Positions 14,900 through 24,561 of a stretch of DNA of 28,499 nt are shown here, one piece after another. The notes beneath the pieces were generated by a model. The model made no database searches. It was not told the DNA's origin and saw nothing but the letters and a program-made list of their open reading frames with translations. The first letter of the stretch is position 1. Each line of letters opens with the position of its first letter. A program made the translations under genes and the position numbers. This DNA comes from Phallusia fumigata (Eukaryota > Chordata > Ascidiacea > Phlebobranchia > Ascidiidae), in the NCBI GenBank assembly GCA_008931825.1, contig QXVZ01014628.1, positions 1-28,499 on the forward strand. Direction: 5' to 3'.

Positions 14900-15430
14900 T
14901 TTTCACAATACATATTCGATATCTTCATTACATTGGGCATTTTAGAGAACAATTGGTTATGCAAGCACAAATGCATGGGTCCCACTTCCACACACATTCA
15001 ATTGCTTATTGGTAGCCATGCAAATAAGGTTTGGTCAATTTTAGATTGAAACCAAAAACATTAAAAAGGCAAAGAATACATTTACAGAATTCAATCAAAC
15101 AATTAAGTAATGCCAACAATAGGTATTTATGCCAGCAGTATGTTTTGAAACAACTCCTACCGGAACACATAGCTGCACAAATAGATTACATTATTCCTAA
15201 ATGCGCTGCCAAAAATCGTAGGTTGACCTGCAGCTACCTTTGGCGGTACCCTACACAACTGGACTAAAAACAGTAAATGACCTTTATTATGCACTTTCCA
15301 TGCTGTGGTATAAGTCCATTAACAACGTTTCGCCCTTTGACAGGCCAATAAATAAGCTTACATGCTGTTGTATAGCAGCAGTGCTATTGTCACGCATCGG
15401 CTGTTACAACATGATATTGTATTGTATCTA
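14900..15430. repeat. Member of a diverged repeat family
   Basis: This ~530 bp stretch (allelic copy at about 16895-17420) shares ordered motifs with 18225-18660: a CATATTCGATATC-like start, cacacacaTGCA-type strings, ACCTGCAG and a late CTGTaaatga region. Identity is low and the boundaries are uncertain. Confidence 0.4.
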
Positions 15431-15635
15431 ATTTCGTTTCTGGTCATAAAAACGTAATCAAATAAATGAAACATTTCACTGACGGCACAAAAACAGGAAA
15501 CGACCGCAAAAACCTCACCGTTATAAATACGTCAAGATAAAAAATAAATATGGAGAACAAAGGTTAAAAGACGCAGCAGACGCACGGTGGACCGAAAACT
15601 AGAACCAAGAGAAGTTGGGAATCTCGCTGGAGAAG

Positions 15636-15636
15636 N
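15636..15636. other. Sequence gap (single N)
   Basis: An undetermined base between two near-identical ~2.0 kb copies; probably a contig join. Confidence 0.95.
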
Positions 15637-16051
15637 GGCAGATTTTGCATTTGAACCGCTTGTCACCAGTATGTACCACCAAATGTTGATTTAAAGTCCA
15701 CAGTTGATTAAACGTTCTCTCACAAATGTAGCAACGGTACGGTTTTATTTTTTCATGAACAGCATGTTGGTGTCTTCGCATGTGTCCAGTCGTTGAAAAT
15801 TGCTTGTTACACAATGGGCAGGTGGATGGTTTGTATATTCTTTTTCTGGGGGTAACCTTCTTTATTTTTGCTTTGCTTTCCTTGGCTTTTTCAGGTTTGC
15901 TATTAGCCTTCTTGCTTTTTTTGCATTTCTGTGTTTTCTTCGGTACACTGTTCGCAGATTTCTTAGAACGGAGTAATTTCCCTTTTTTTGTTGGCTTGTT
16001 ATTGGATATTTGATCCGAATTGTTTCTGTGCAGGGAACCTCTGGTCTTCAT
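15637..16051 (-). pseudogene. Partial second copy of the zinc-finger gene (likely haplotype duplicate)
   Basis: Encodes the N-terminal 138 residues only: the basic tail, fingers 1 and 2 and the first bases of finger 3, ending at the N. Its start codon at 16051-16049 corresponds to 14051. Eight residues differ from the full gene, all before finger 1 (R2K, H14Q, D18N, P21T, L36V, T46S, G58E, N77T); fingers 1-2 are identical. Because the truncation coincides with the gap, it is most likely the second allele of the same gene rather than a real truncated paralogue. Confidence 0.8.
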
Positions 16052-17631
16052 AACTCCTCCAACAACATAGAATTTTATAATTAAGTATTAACAAAACAAA
16101 ACCTGTAAAAAAGCCAAACAAACAACTTAATTGTATTTTTTTGGTGGGCAAGGGATGGTTTTGTAACCACCTAAACAAACCATTCAACGCACCACAATGG
16201 CATGGTCTACAACAGGGCTGGCCACTCCACACCTTGCAGCCTGCATGCCACCCTTAAGGTTATTTTCGCAAGCAAACTTTTTAGATATTTTAACAAAAAT
16301 GTCCTATAGTTACCCTAAAATTTAACGAAAAAATCTTTATTTTCCCTTAAAATATACCAAAGGTATACTGTACCAGTTGTTTCTGTTTAGGCCTACTAAT
16401 CAAAAACTTGTACAACAAACGCTAGGAATATGTAGCAACTTTTATAAATTGGTACATACGCATACCAGTTATAAACACTGCTTTCAACTAGTGACTCAAT
16501 ATCATCTTGTATTATCGCTGGTATTTGATGTTAAATAAATGTTGTTGGTCCCAGGCCCGTAATAAATGTCTTATATTTTACTCCCTTTGGGGTCAAACAC
16601 AAAAACTGTTACATCATGACGGTCTGATCCACAAACTGTCTAAATTTCATTTGATTCAGACCAAGCAATAATTTGACACACTTTAGGGGGGAAGTGGGCT
16701 AACCACTAGGGCTCCAGGGTTAATTGCATTGATGAGTCACAACTGGGGCTATAAGATCATAGGTAATAAATAGCACAACTTCATAACCATATCTACCACA
16801 TACAAATTTTTATTGGAAGTTTGTTAACACCTTATGCCAGAGGGGCATGGACAAACCTGAAAAAAATATGATTGTATACATACGCCATTTCCTGTTTTCA
16901 CAATACATATTCGATATCTACATTACATTGGGCATTTTACAGAACAATTGGTTATGCAAGCACAAATGCATGGGTCCCACTAACACACACATTCAATTGC
17001 TTATTGGTAGCCATGCAAATAGGGTTTGGTCAATTTTAGATTGATACCAAAAACATTAAAAAGGCAAAGAATACATTTACAGAATTCAATCAAATAATTA
17101 AGTCATGCCAACAATTGGTATGTGTGGCAGCAGTATGTTTTGAAACAACTTCTACTGGAACACATAGCTGCACAAATAGATTACATTATTTCTAAATGCG
17201 CTGCCAAAAATCGTAGGTTGACCTGCAGCCACCTTTTGTGGTACCCTACACAACTGAACTAGAAACAGTAAATGACCTTAATTATGCACTTTCCGTGCTG
17301 TGGTACAAGTCCATTAACAACCTTTCGCCCTTTGACAGTCCAAATAAATAAGCTTACATGCTGTTGTATAGCAGCAGTGCTATTGTCATGCATCGCCTGT
17401 TACAACATGATATTGTATTGTATCTAATTTAGTTTCTGGCCATAAAAATGTATTCAAATAAATGAAACATTTCACTGACGGCACAGAAACAGAAAACGAC
17501 TGCAAAAACCTCACGGTTAAAAATACGTCAAGATAAAAAATAAATATGGGGAACAATGGTTAAAAGACGCAGCAGACGCACGGTGGACCAAAAACTAGGA
17601 CCAAGAGAAGTTGGGAATCTCGCTGGAGAAG
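15637..17631. repeat. Direct repeat, right copy (~2.0 kb)
   Basis: Second copy of 13637-15635, 4 bp shorter overall. Over the zinc-finger part about 12 differences in 415 bp were counted by eye, more than in the 636 bp pair. Confidence 0.95.
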
Positions 17632-18495
17632 CGAGCGGTGCTAATGGCAACACAACTGCGTAGGTTGACCTGCAGCAACCTTTGGACGACCCGCAGCAAA
17701 CCAGACAACAAACTCGAAATGACCTATTCCAACGCGGTTTCGATGATGCGCCGACAACGTTGTGACTACCGAACAGGCAAAATATAGCTTGCATACTACT
17801 GTACTGTAAAGAACTACTGCAAATAGGAGCACATTTGCTGTAACACGCCGTCTTTTACAGCGCTACATAGCAAACGCAGTTTGGTTACCACTATGCAATC
17901 ACAACTAAATAGTCATGATCTTAAGTAGCAAAGCTCGAGCTTATAATAAAAACACTAGCATAAAGTCGCCATGGCGCACTCTCTTCTACATCGCAACAAA
18001 GCAAAAGGTACAGAAGTTACTACTGCGCAATTACAACTTCATGTTAGTTAGCGCAGACGCCCGCCTGGCTGTCTCCAATACACGGACGTTAATGCATGAA
18101 GTAGCAGTATGATACCAATCGCTGAGCGCTGCGCCGCTTGAATCGTAAAGTTGTCACTCATTCCTTAGAGTAGCGTTATTTTGCATTTAGAGCAGAGCAG
18201 TGTTTAAACACGTATTTGCGGCTGTATTGGATATATATTCAACATCCGCATTATATTGGGTCCCTAATTCCCTTTTATAACATCGTAGTTTCTGCTAGCA
18301 TAAACATATGAGTCCCCACACACATGCAGTTTCTGAATAGTAGTGATGTTTTAGAATGTGATCAGTTCGGTGGAAAAACATAAACAAAAAGTAAAGACGT
18401 CCAAATACATTCTAACCAAATCATTTCTTACATTATGCCAATTACAATCTTACTGTCAAAAGTATAATTTAAACTGCCACATTAACCAAAACCTG
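17632..18495. repeat. Diverged tandem repeat, unit 1
   Basis: Shares ordered motifs with 18496-18900: gacctgcag..., ccAACGCGGTTTc, gcaatcac, tGAAGTAGCAG, TTTGCATTT(A)GAGCA and TATTTGCGGCTG. No coding region was found. Confidence 0.45.
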
Positions 18496-18900
18496 CAGTG
18501 ACTTTTGGCCGAGCCGCAACAAACTCTTAACGACTCTCTCCAACGCGGTTTCAGTAATGCGCTATAAATTCAACAACAACATTGCGCTTCTTGATCAACT
18601 AACTTTACGCTTACGTGCTTATGTACAATAGAACTGTAAATGAAAGCAAAGTTATTGTCCCCCCCCCCCCCCCCAACGTTATTTAGCAGACGCATTTCGG
18701 TTTATGCTACGCAATCACCTAAACCAGTGACGTAATATAAACAGCTGGGCTTCGCCTGTTATGAAAAAAGACAATTAAAACGCCGCACCCTTTAAATGCC
18801 CGTTTATGTGTGAAGTAGCAGCCTGTTGCATTTGGAGCAAAACAGCCAGCTATTATACACATATTTGTGGCTGCAAGGGTAAATACTTGACCAATCAGGC
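18496..18900. repeat. Diverged tandem repeat, unit 2, with poly-C tract
   Basis: Second unit of the family (CAACGCGGTTTCAGTAATGCG, GTGTGAAGTAGCAG, TATTTGTGGCTGCA). It contains an uninterrupted run of 16 C at 18659-18674. Confidence 0.45.
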
Positions 18901-19008
18901 TAAAATTTTGAACAACCTATAAGAAGCACGCTACATATATCCATCCTAAATTTCAATACATTTGGATTAGTATGTTTAAAGTAAAGGGCATGTAAACAAA
19001 AAACTAAA

Positions 19009-19530
19009 TATTTGGGGTTAAAAAGGTAAAAAATTGGTGAATCCAAATAAAAGTCACAAAAAACTTTAAAACGCTTTGCATTGTATCAACTATCAAAATA
19101 GGAAATTTCTAGGATACTTACTGTGATAAACCCCATCTATCATGTGTAAAAATACAAAGAAATTTGAATGACTCTTTCTTGACCAAAACATGGGAACAAA
19201 CTCGTCAAGAAAAAACGCAATTTTGGGGGTTAAAAAGGTAAAAAATGGGTGAATCAAAACAAAAGTCACAAAATACATTACAATACATTGCATTCTACTG
19301 GCTATCAAAATAGAAAACTTCTAGGTAACTTACTTTGTTAAATATTGCCATTTCAAAAATTTTACATTTTGGGGGCCTGTGGGTGAACCGATGGGTGAAT
19401 TGGGGTAAAAAGTTGACAGTGCACAACTTCAGATACACATCTATCATGTGTGAAAATTTGAAGAAATTCGGACAACTCCTTCATGACCAAAACGTGGGAA
19501 CAAACTTGCGTTAGACAGAAAAAAAACAGA
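19009..19530. repeat. Tandem repeat array, three diverged units
   Basis: Units begin near 19011, 19222 and 19361. Recurrent parts are GGGGTTAAAAAGGTAAAAAA, AAAAGTCACAAAA, ctATCAAAATAG and CATCTATCATGTGTAAAAAT (19134, and with one change 19438), followed by gaCCAAAACaTGGGAACAAACT. The units are incomplete relative to each other. No coding function was seen. Confidence 0.7.
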
Positions 19531-19589
19531 GTAAAAACAATATGTGTCCTTTTCATGGAAGGGGACCCATAATAAGTTGTACATGGAAG

Positions 19590-19700
19590 CATAGGCGTCA
19601 ATTACCTGGGTGGCAGGGTGGCGGCCACCCCATTGCAAATTTCTAGGGTGGTAACCATTATAAAAAGTCTATGCTGCTACCCCAGAAATTTCCGGGATTC
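19590..19700. repeat. Foldback repeat, copy 1
   Basis: Contains the palindrome GGGTGGCGGCCACCC and imperfect arms AAATTTCTAGGGTGG / CTACCCCAGAAATTT. It is a direct copy of 19942-20040. Confidence 0.7.
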
Positions 19701-19941
19701 ATTATTATATTTTTGCTTTGAAAACATATGTTGCTGGCTCCAACACGAAGATTTTCTAAAGACTTACTGTTGGTCAAACTAACAACAAGCACTAATTGCC
19801 AATACATGTTGGTGTTGTTACTTGGAAAACTGACATTGGCTTAACATACAGTTAGCTTGTGGTTAGACATACACCAGACCCACACATATGATTTAACTTG
19901 AACCTCTTTAGGAACTAACAGAGTAATCACAGTGGTTCATA

Positions 19942-20040
19942 GGCATAGAATCCCGGGGTGGCGGCCACCCCACTGAAAATTTCTAGGGTGGCAGCCATTA
20001 TAAAAATTCTACACTGCCACCCTAGAAATTTCCTAGATTG
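19942..20040. repeat. Foldback repeat, copy 2, two stem-loops
   Basis: A 17 bp palindrome GGGGTGGCGGCCACCCC is followed by a perfect 18 bp inverted repeat, AAATTTCTAGGGTGGCAG (19977-19994), against its complement at 20014-20031 with a 19 nt loop. The downstream ATTTCTAAAGACT is also shared with copy 1. Confidence 0.75.
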
Positions 20041-20689
20041 TTGTTGCACCGACACAACGATTTCTAAAGACTGCACAAAACACATGTCACTCGATCATAT
20101 TAGCAATAACAGAGAGTATAATAACGCTTCAAACCAACGGGAGTAAGGTGTGTTATGTTTGAAATTCCCATGTAAGTTGCAATGTAAGTCTCAGTAAAAG
20201 GGTGGCGCAAAACAAAATAGGTCTGGAACCACAGGATTAAACAATACAATCTAAACTAGATTTTTATTAAACCCCTGTATTGCTTTGTTTTGCCTTGAGA
20301 CTTAAAGTAACCCTAGGCCATGCAGCAACCATCAGGACTTTTAGTCTCAAATCTCGATGACCTTTTCCAACACAAACAGTGGTCCGATAACTTTGTTTGC
20401 AGCATAATACCTGTCAACCACTTCTTTTTCGTTGTGCCAATTTGCATTAATGGCAAAACAGCATGAAAACACATTTTAGTTCTGGATGGATTGCAGTGTA
20501 CTATCAATCAAAAAATTCTTGAGTCATTTACTTCAGATGAAAGAGTTTTCAAAATGTTACATTTTGTGAACCAGTGTGTCAGCAAATCAGTGAACTAGAA
20601 TAAAAAAAATTTCCATGCACTAGTTCAAATGTTTTTTGTGTGAAGAAATGTTTACATTTAACAACAACCTAGATGACTTTGCAAACAAA
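20041..20689. other. Intergenic, nothing firm recognised
   Basis: AT-rich. GGTCTGGAACCACAG near 20220-20234 resembles a hAT right end facing CAGTGGTTC at 19930, but no target duplication supports an element. Confidence 0.35.
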
Positions 20690-20936
20690 GCTAAAGGTTC
20701 TGTAATAAAAATGCCTTCGTTTTGAGGGCATTAGGTAGGTGAACCCAAACAAAATGTATTTAAATGCCTGCAATTCACAAATTACCAAAAAATATAACAT
20801 TTTTTCCTGTTGGCCAAATGGTAAACTGGGGCAAAAATGACCTAGAACAACTTCAGATCCCCATCTATCATGTGTAAAAATTTGGACGTTTGTTTCTTGA
20901 TCAAAACATACAGACCAACAGGCATGATACCAAAAG
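20690..20936. repeat. Further member of the 19 kb repeat family
   Basis: Shares aaCTTCAGATccCCATCTATCATGTG, the 20-mer CATCTATCATGTGTAAAAAT (20862-20881) and GGTGAACCcAAAC with the 19009-19530 array, about 1.4 kb away. Confidence 0.6.
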
Positions 20937-21454
20937 CAGTGTTTCCCAACCGGGGTGCTGATGCACACTAGGGTTCCTTTTGCAAGGCTCAGGGGTACCG
21001 CAACCAATTTACTGGAATTGTTTTGTCATTAAATTAAGTCTTACCAAGTACGACAATGAATAAAAATAGATAAAAGACTTGGTTGATGTCTATACCTTAT
21101 GTAATTGCCATACAAGCCTCCTATAAAAACAAAAAAGTCAAAACAAAAAAATACATACTGACCCAATGACCTATGCATGCATGCATTCAACTAGAGTGGT
21201 GGTGCTCTCAATATTGGTATTGCACACACACTACAACCCCTTAAATGATATGAAGCATTCCTTTTTATCATGTTGAATACCACAGGTCCCTAGTTTCCTT
21301 GACAATTACAACATAATAGTTTCTGCAGGCATAAACGTAATTTTCCAAGAGGGACAAATCACAATACATACATCGTCTTTAAAGAGACATTTTTGATGCA
21401 ATTAAGATTAAATGGAGAATTTGGGCCTTCGTACAAAAAGTTTGCCGATCACTG
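20937..21454. mobile_element. hAT-like ends, unmatched (decayed element or two fragments)
   Basis: The left sequence CAGTGTTTCCCAACCGGGG is a typical hAT terminus. The right end, read in reverse complement, is CAGTGATCGGCAAACTTTTT, which also looks like a hAT terminus but from a different family. No shared 8 bp flank was found, so the two may be remnants of separate insertions. No transposase is present. Confidence 0.4.
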
Positions 21455-22079
21455 GTCTAGAGTCTAGACTAGACAAACGCGAAGGTCTAAAGTTCTGAAC
21501 CGTGAGGTCCTGTGACTTAAGGCTGCAGTTGGTGCCCTGAACGGGCAGTGCAGTTTGGTATTTTGCTCAAAAAACTTTTGCTTACATATTTCGATAGATT
21601 TCAACTCATCTTCACAAATAGCGTGCTTCTCAGGATTGGTTGCAGGAGGCAATAAATACATCGTACATACTGCGGAATTGCAAGCAGCTTTCGTTAATTT
21701 GCCTTCGCACTACTTGCAGGCTGCAGCATGGCGTGCTCTTTACAAAACGTTGTATCGCCTCTATAGACGCTAGACAAATAAGCTTGTAGCAAGCTTGCGG
21801 TATTTTTTTCAATTTGAAACCGGGACGCTTTCAAACAAGCAGACAAATAAAGTGTTTTTGGGGTCATTCGTTAACTTGCATTTTTTTGGGTGTTAATATA
21901 ATTTAGCAGATTGATTTTCAGCACCACAATCCTAGCAAACCACTTTGCAACCAACTTTAGTTTTTCAGTGAACACGCGGACAATCAACTTACGTTCTGAC
22001 AGTGTTGTAACAATACTAATTACGTTGAGGTAAAATGAAATGAGAACAAAACAGGACACAATAAATAATAAAAGTTATT
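21455..22079. other. Intergenic, possible old LTR-element start
   Basis: TTGGTGCCCTGAACGGG at about 21530 resembles a retroelement primer-binding site, but no LTR end can be shown before it. Otherwise no gene is recognised. Confidence 0.3.
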
Positions 22080-22959
22080 TGTAATATCTCTATGTTTCCC
22101 GCCGTTTGGGCTTGCACCACAAGCGACGGTCTATTTCATTGGTCGCCACGACACACCTACAGTGATAACCGGACAAATTTTGTGGGCGCAGAGAAGATAA
22201 AGATGTGGAATCGGCGCCAGATTTCAGAATTTCTTCGTCAAAAGGAAATCGGCTGTCGTTCAATCCTCCTGCCGCTGGCCACATGGGCGGTGTGTGGGAG
22301 CGAATGATACGATCAGTGCGGCGCATACTGTCTTCGGTGGATTCAATGAGATATTCTATTTCTGATGAGCTGTTGTCCACGCTTTTTGTTGAGGTGGAAT
22401 CAATTGTCAACTCAAGGCCCCTCGTTCCGATCACCAATGACGCTCGTAATGAGCCCTTGACCCCGAATCACCTGCTGTTAATGAGAGCGTAAAACCTACC
22501 TCCTGGAACCTTTGACGAGAAGGATTGTTTCGTACGGCGCCGTCGGGCGCAGGTTCAAAACCTCGCTAACGTTTTCTGGAAGCGCTGGGTGGAGTTTTTG
22601 CCGACGCTAATTGAGCGCCAAAAATGGTTCCAGAAAACAGAGAATGTGAAGATGAATGACGTTGTTTTGATTATCGATAAAGCGCTGCCACGTGCCAAAT
22701 GAACACTGACGCGGATAAATTTGGAACCGTACGTTCCGTGCTTGTGAAAACACGCGGCGATCTTGTGCGACGACCCATAGCTAAGTTGTGCAAAGTCGTT
22801 GACGCTGTGTGTGACGTGCATGCTTGTTGATTGGTTTCACGTTTCGTTGACATTTCGATATTGTTGTTGTTAGAAATATGCGGGTCATATATTTGTGGGG
22901 GGAATGTAATATATCTATGTTTCCCGCCATTTGGGCTTGCACCACAAGCGACGGTCTAT
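22080..22959 (+). mobile_element. Internally deleted BEL/Pao LTR retrotransposon
   Basis: 22080-22134 and 22905-22959 are direct copies (53 of 55 identical) beginning TGTAATAT, the start of the LTR. Just before the second copy a purine-rich tract (GGGGGGAA) fits a polypurine tract. Between them is only the C-terminal part of a BEL/Pao polyprotein. The right LTR continues beyond 22959 but its end was not resolved. Gag, protease and reverse transcriptase are missing. Confidence 0.8.
22135..22830 (+). pseudogene. BEL/Pao integrase C-terminal remnant
   Basis: The fragment has integrase motifs [29 protein letters not shown] and LTPNHLLLM, then the downstream FWKRWVEFLPTL and RRPIAKL segments typical of the Pao-type polyprotein end. 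The reading is broken: motifs fall in three frames (shifts near 22250 and around 22705-22722), with in-frame stops TAA at 22490 and TGA at 22700. The natural end is probably the TGA at 22828-22830. It cannot make a working integrase; the upstream part of the catalytic core is absent. Confidence 0.85.
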
Positions 22960-24507
22960 GACGTCACAAACCTTAGAAGTCAGTGAGTCTGACATGTTTC
23001 ACTTCTGGTCATTTTACCTTACAAGTGTTGTAGCCAAACGTATTGGAAATGCTGGTAAACTTTAATGCAACTTGGATAATATCTGACCTGTGCAAAACAG
23101 TTGGTGAGTGTTGTTTGAAGTGCAGTTGTATGAATGTATTGGTGAGATTTGAACGATTTCGTTTACTGTAGAAAACCGCATCGCCGAGTTACCAAAACCT
23201 GCGTGGTATTTTGAGAAGGCCAAGCGCGTTTATACTGAGAACCCACAAGGGGCTTAAACCGGGACTGTCCCGGCTAAAACGCCTAGCTTGTCGGCATGTC
23301 CACACTCGACAAGCCTCGTCGTGTGATACTTCTTTTCAGAAAACTCTTAAGCTTTAATCCAACGTTTCGGAACTTTGCGCGCCTGGCACAGCGCTGACGT
23401 CACACTAACGCAGTGTTTCTCTGCGACTCTTATCCGAGGATGGCATTACGGCACGCAGCCAAAGTTACGGTACGCCCTTCGCAACGAGGTATACGTGGTG
23501 CGCATTGCTCGATACGTACCGAACCGTTTCCTATCATTGACAAATGGATGCCAGTACCGTACGCAGCAAAAATCAGCAACATGCGTACCGTACTGCCGTC
23601 CTTGGTCAACGCTAATATTCAAATCACCTATTCACGAATACAACTAAATTTATTCGAATAAAATTTTTTGAGCTATCCCTTAATATGAGCATATGAATCA
23701 GTTTATTCGATTACCATTCGAACTACTGGCGCCTAAAACCAAGTTAATATTTATGAATACGAATACTTTCAAGTGTTGGTCAAGTATCCGGATGCAGGAA
23801 ACGTGTATTCGACCTATGTCTGCTCGACAGATTTCTCAGTTTGTAGTTTTGATTTGCATTCTTTTAATAAGGTAACGGTTAGCTAATCTAATGTATCGCA
23901 ATGATTAAAACAACAGTCTTATGCAGTGTATCGTTTGACTACGTTAAGCGGGTTTCGTACAAGTCGGTAACCATACTGCATTAATAGGTTATGTAAAACA
24001 CTGATCTTATAAAAAACAAAAAATGCACAAAATGGTTCACAAATGGCGGTTTTTAATATTCTCAACAACAAGATACAAACCAGTACTTGTGATTAAAGCA
24101 TTTTCTACGTTTCTGCAAATGCCGTTGTCATTATCAGAAATAAGTCAAAAAAAGCGGCGAAAAGTTACTTGTCGCTGTGAAAAAGGCGTAATTACTGTTA
24201 AACGTTACTGATACATTCAACCGTCATAACTACGCAATACAACCTGTCAAACGGGGCGTTAAACAATGAAAATCACGGATAGATGACGCTATACAACAAG
24301 CAGAAACAGTGGTGTGGATCCCTGGTCTATATAACTGAAGATCGAACAGCTGCAGGTTTAGCGATTTCAAAATCATATGTTTTGAGAGCATATGCCAACA
24401 TGTAAAATGAGTTAATTGGACCTCAAAACTGTTTCAGTTTATCGAAAAAGGCGTGATATAACTAATTTATATGTAGGCTAGTAGTCTATATTCTTGCATT
24501 TTAGGAT
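22960..24507. other. Rest of right LTR and intergenic repeats
   Basis: The first part belongs to the right LTR. Two small palindromes follow: CCGGGACTGTCCCGG near 23260, and GCTTGTCG/CGACAAGC with a 12 nt loop near 23290. 23440-23600 is rich in TACGGTACG-like strings and 23620-23810 in ATTCGAATA/GAATACG-like strings. No gene was recognised. Confidence 0.4.
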
Positions 24508-24513
24508 TTTATT
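24508..24513 (-). terminator. Polyadenylation signal of the SLC22-like gene
   Basis: AATAAA on the minus strand about 50 nt past the stop at 24562. Confidence 0.6.
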
Positions 24514-24561
24514 TGTATTTCTGTAATTTTTGTATTTATAAGCCTGAAATATATAGTCTAT

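Larger units (their letters stand above)
13637..15635. repeat. Direct repeat, left copy (~2.0 kb), at sequence gap
   Basis: The 1999 bases from within zinc finger 3 up to the N at 15636 recur at 15637-17631 with scattered substitutions and a few small indels. As at 8434, the N lies exactly at the junction. Confidence 0.95.

Noticed and set aside
14852..15049. 65-codon plus-strand frame that is also open in the second copy (16847-17044)
   Set aside because: The two copies differ almost only by amino-acid-changing substitutions, which is not the pattern of a constrained protein; openness is by shared ancestry.
15599..16051. A separate, shorter zinc-finger gene
   Set aside because: It ends at the N, is near-identical to 13305-14051, and reads across the N into unrelated sequence; best explained as a haplotype duplicate.
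21525..21545. Primer-binding-site-like TTGGTGCCCTGAACGGG
   Set aside because: No LTR end precedes it and it is 0.5 kb upstream of the BEL/Pao LTR start, the wrong order for that element.
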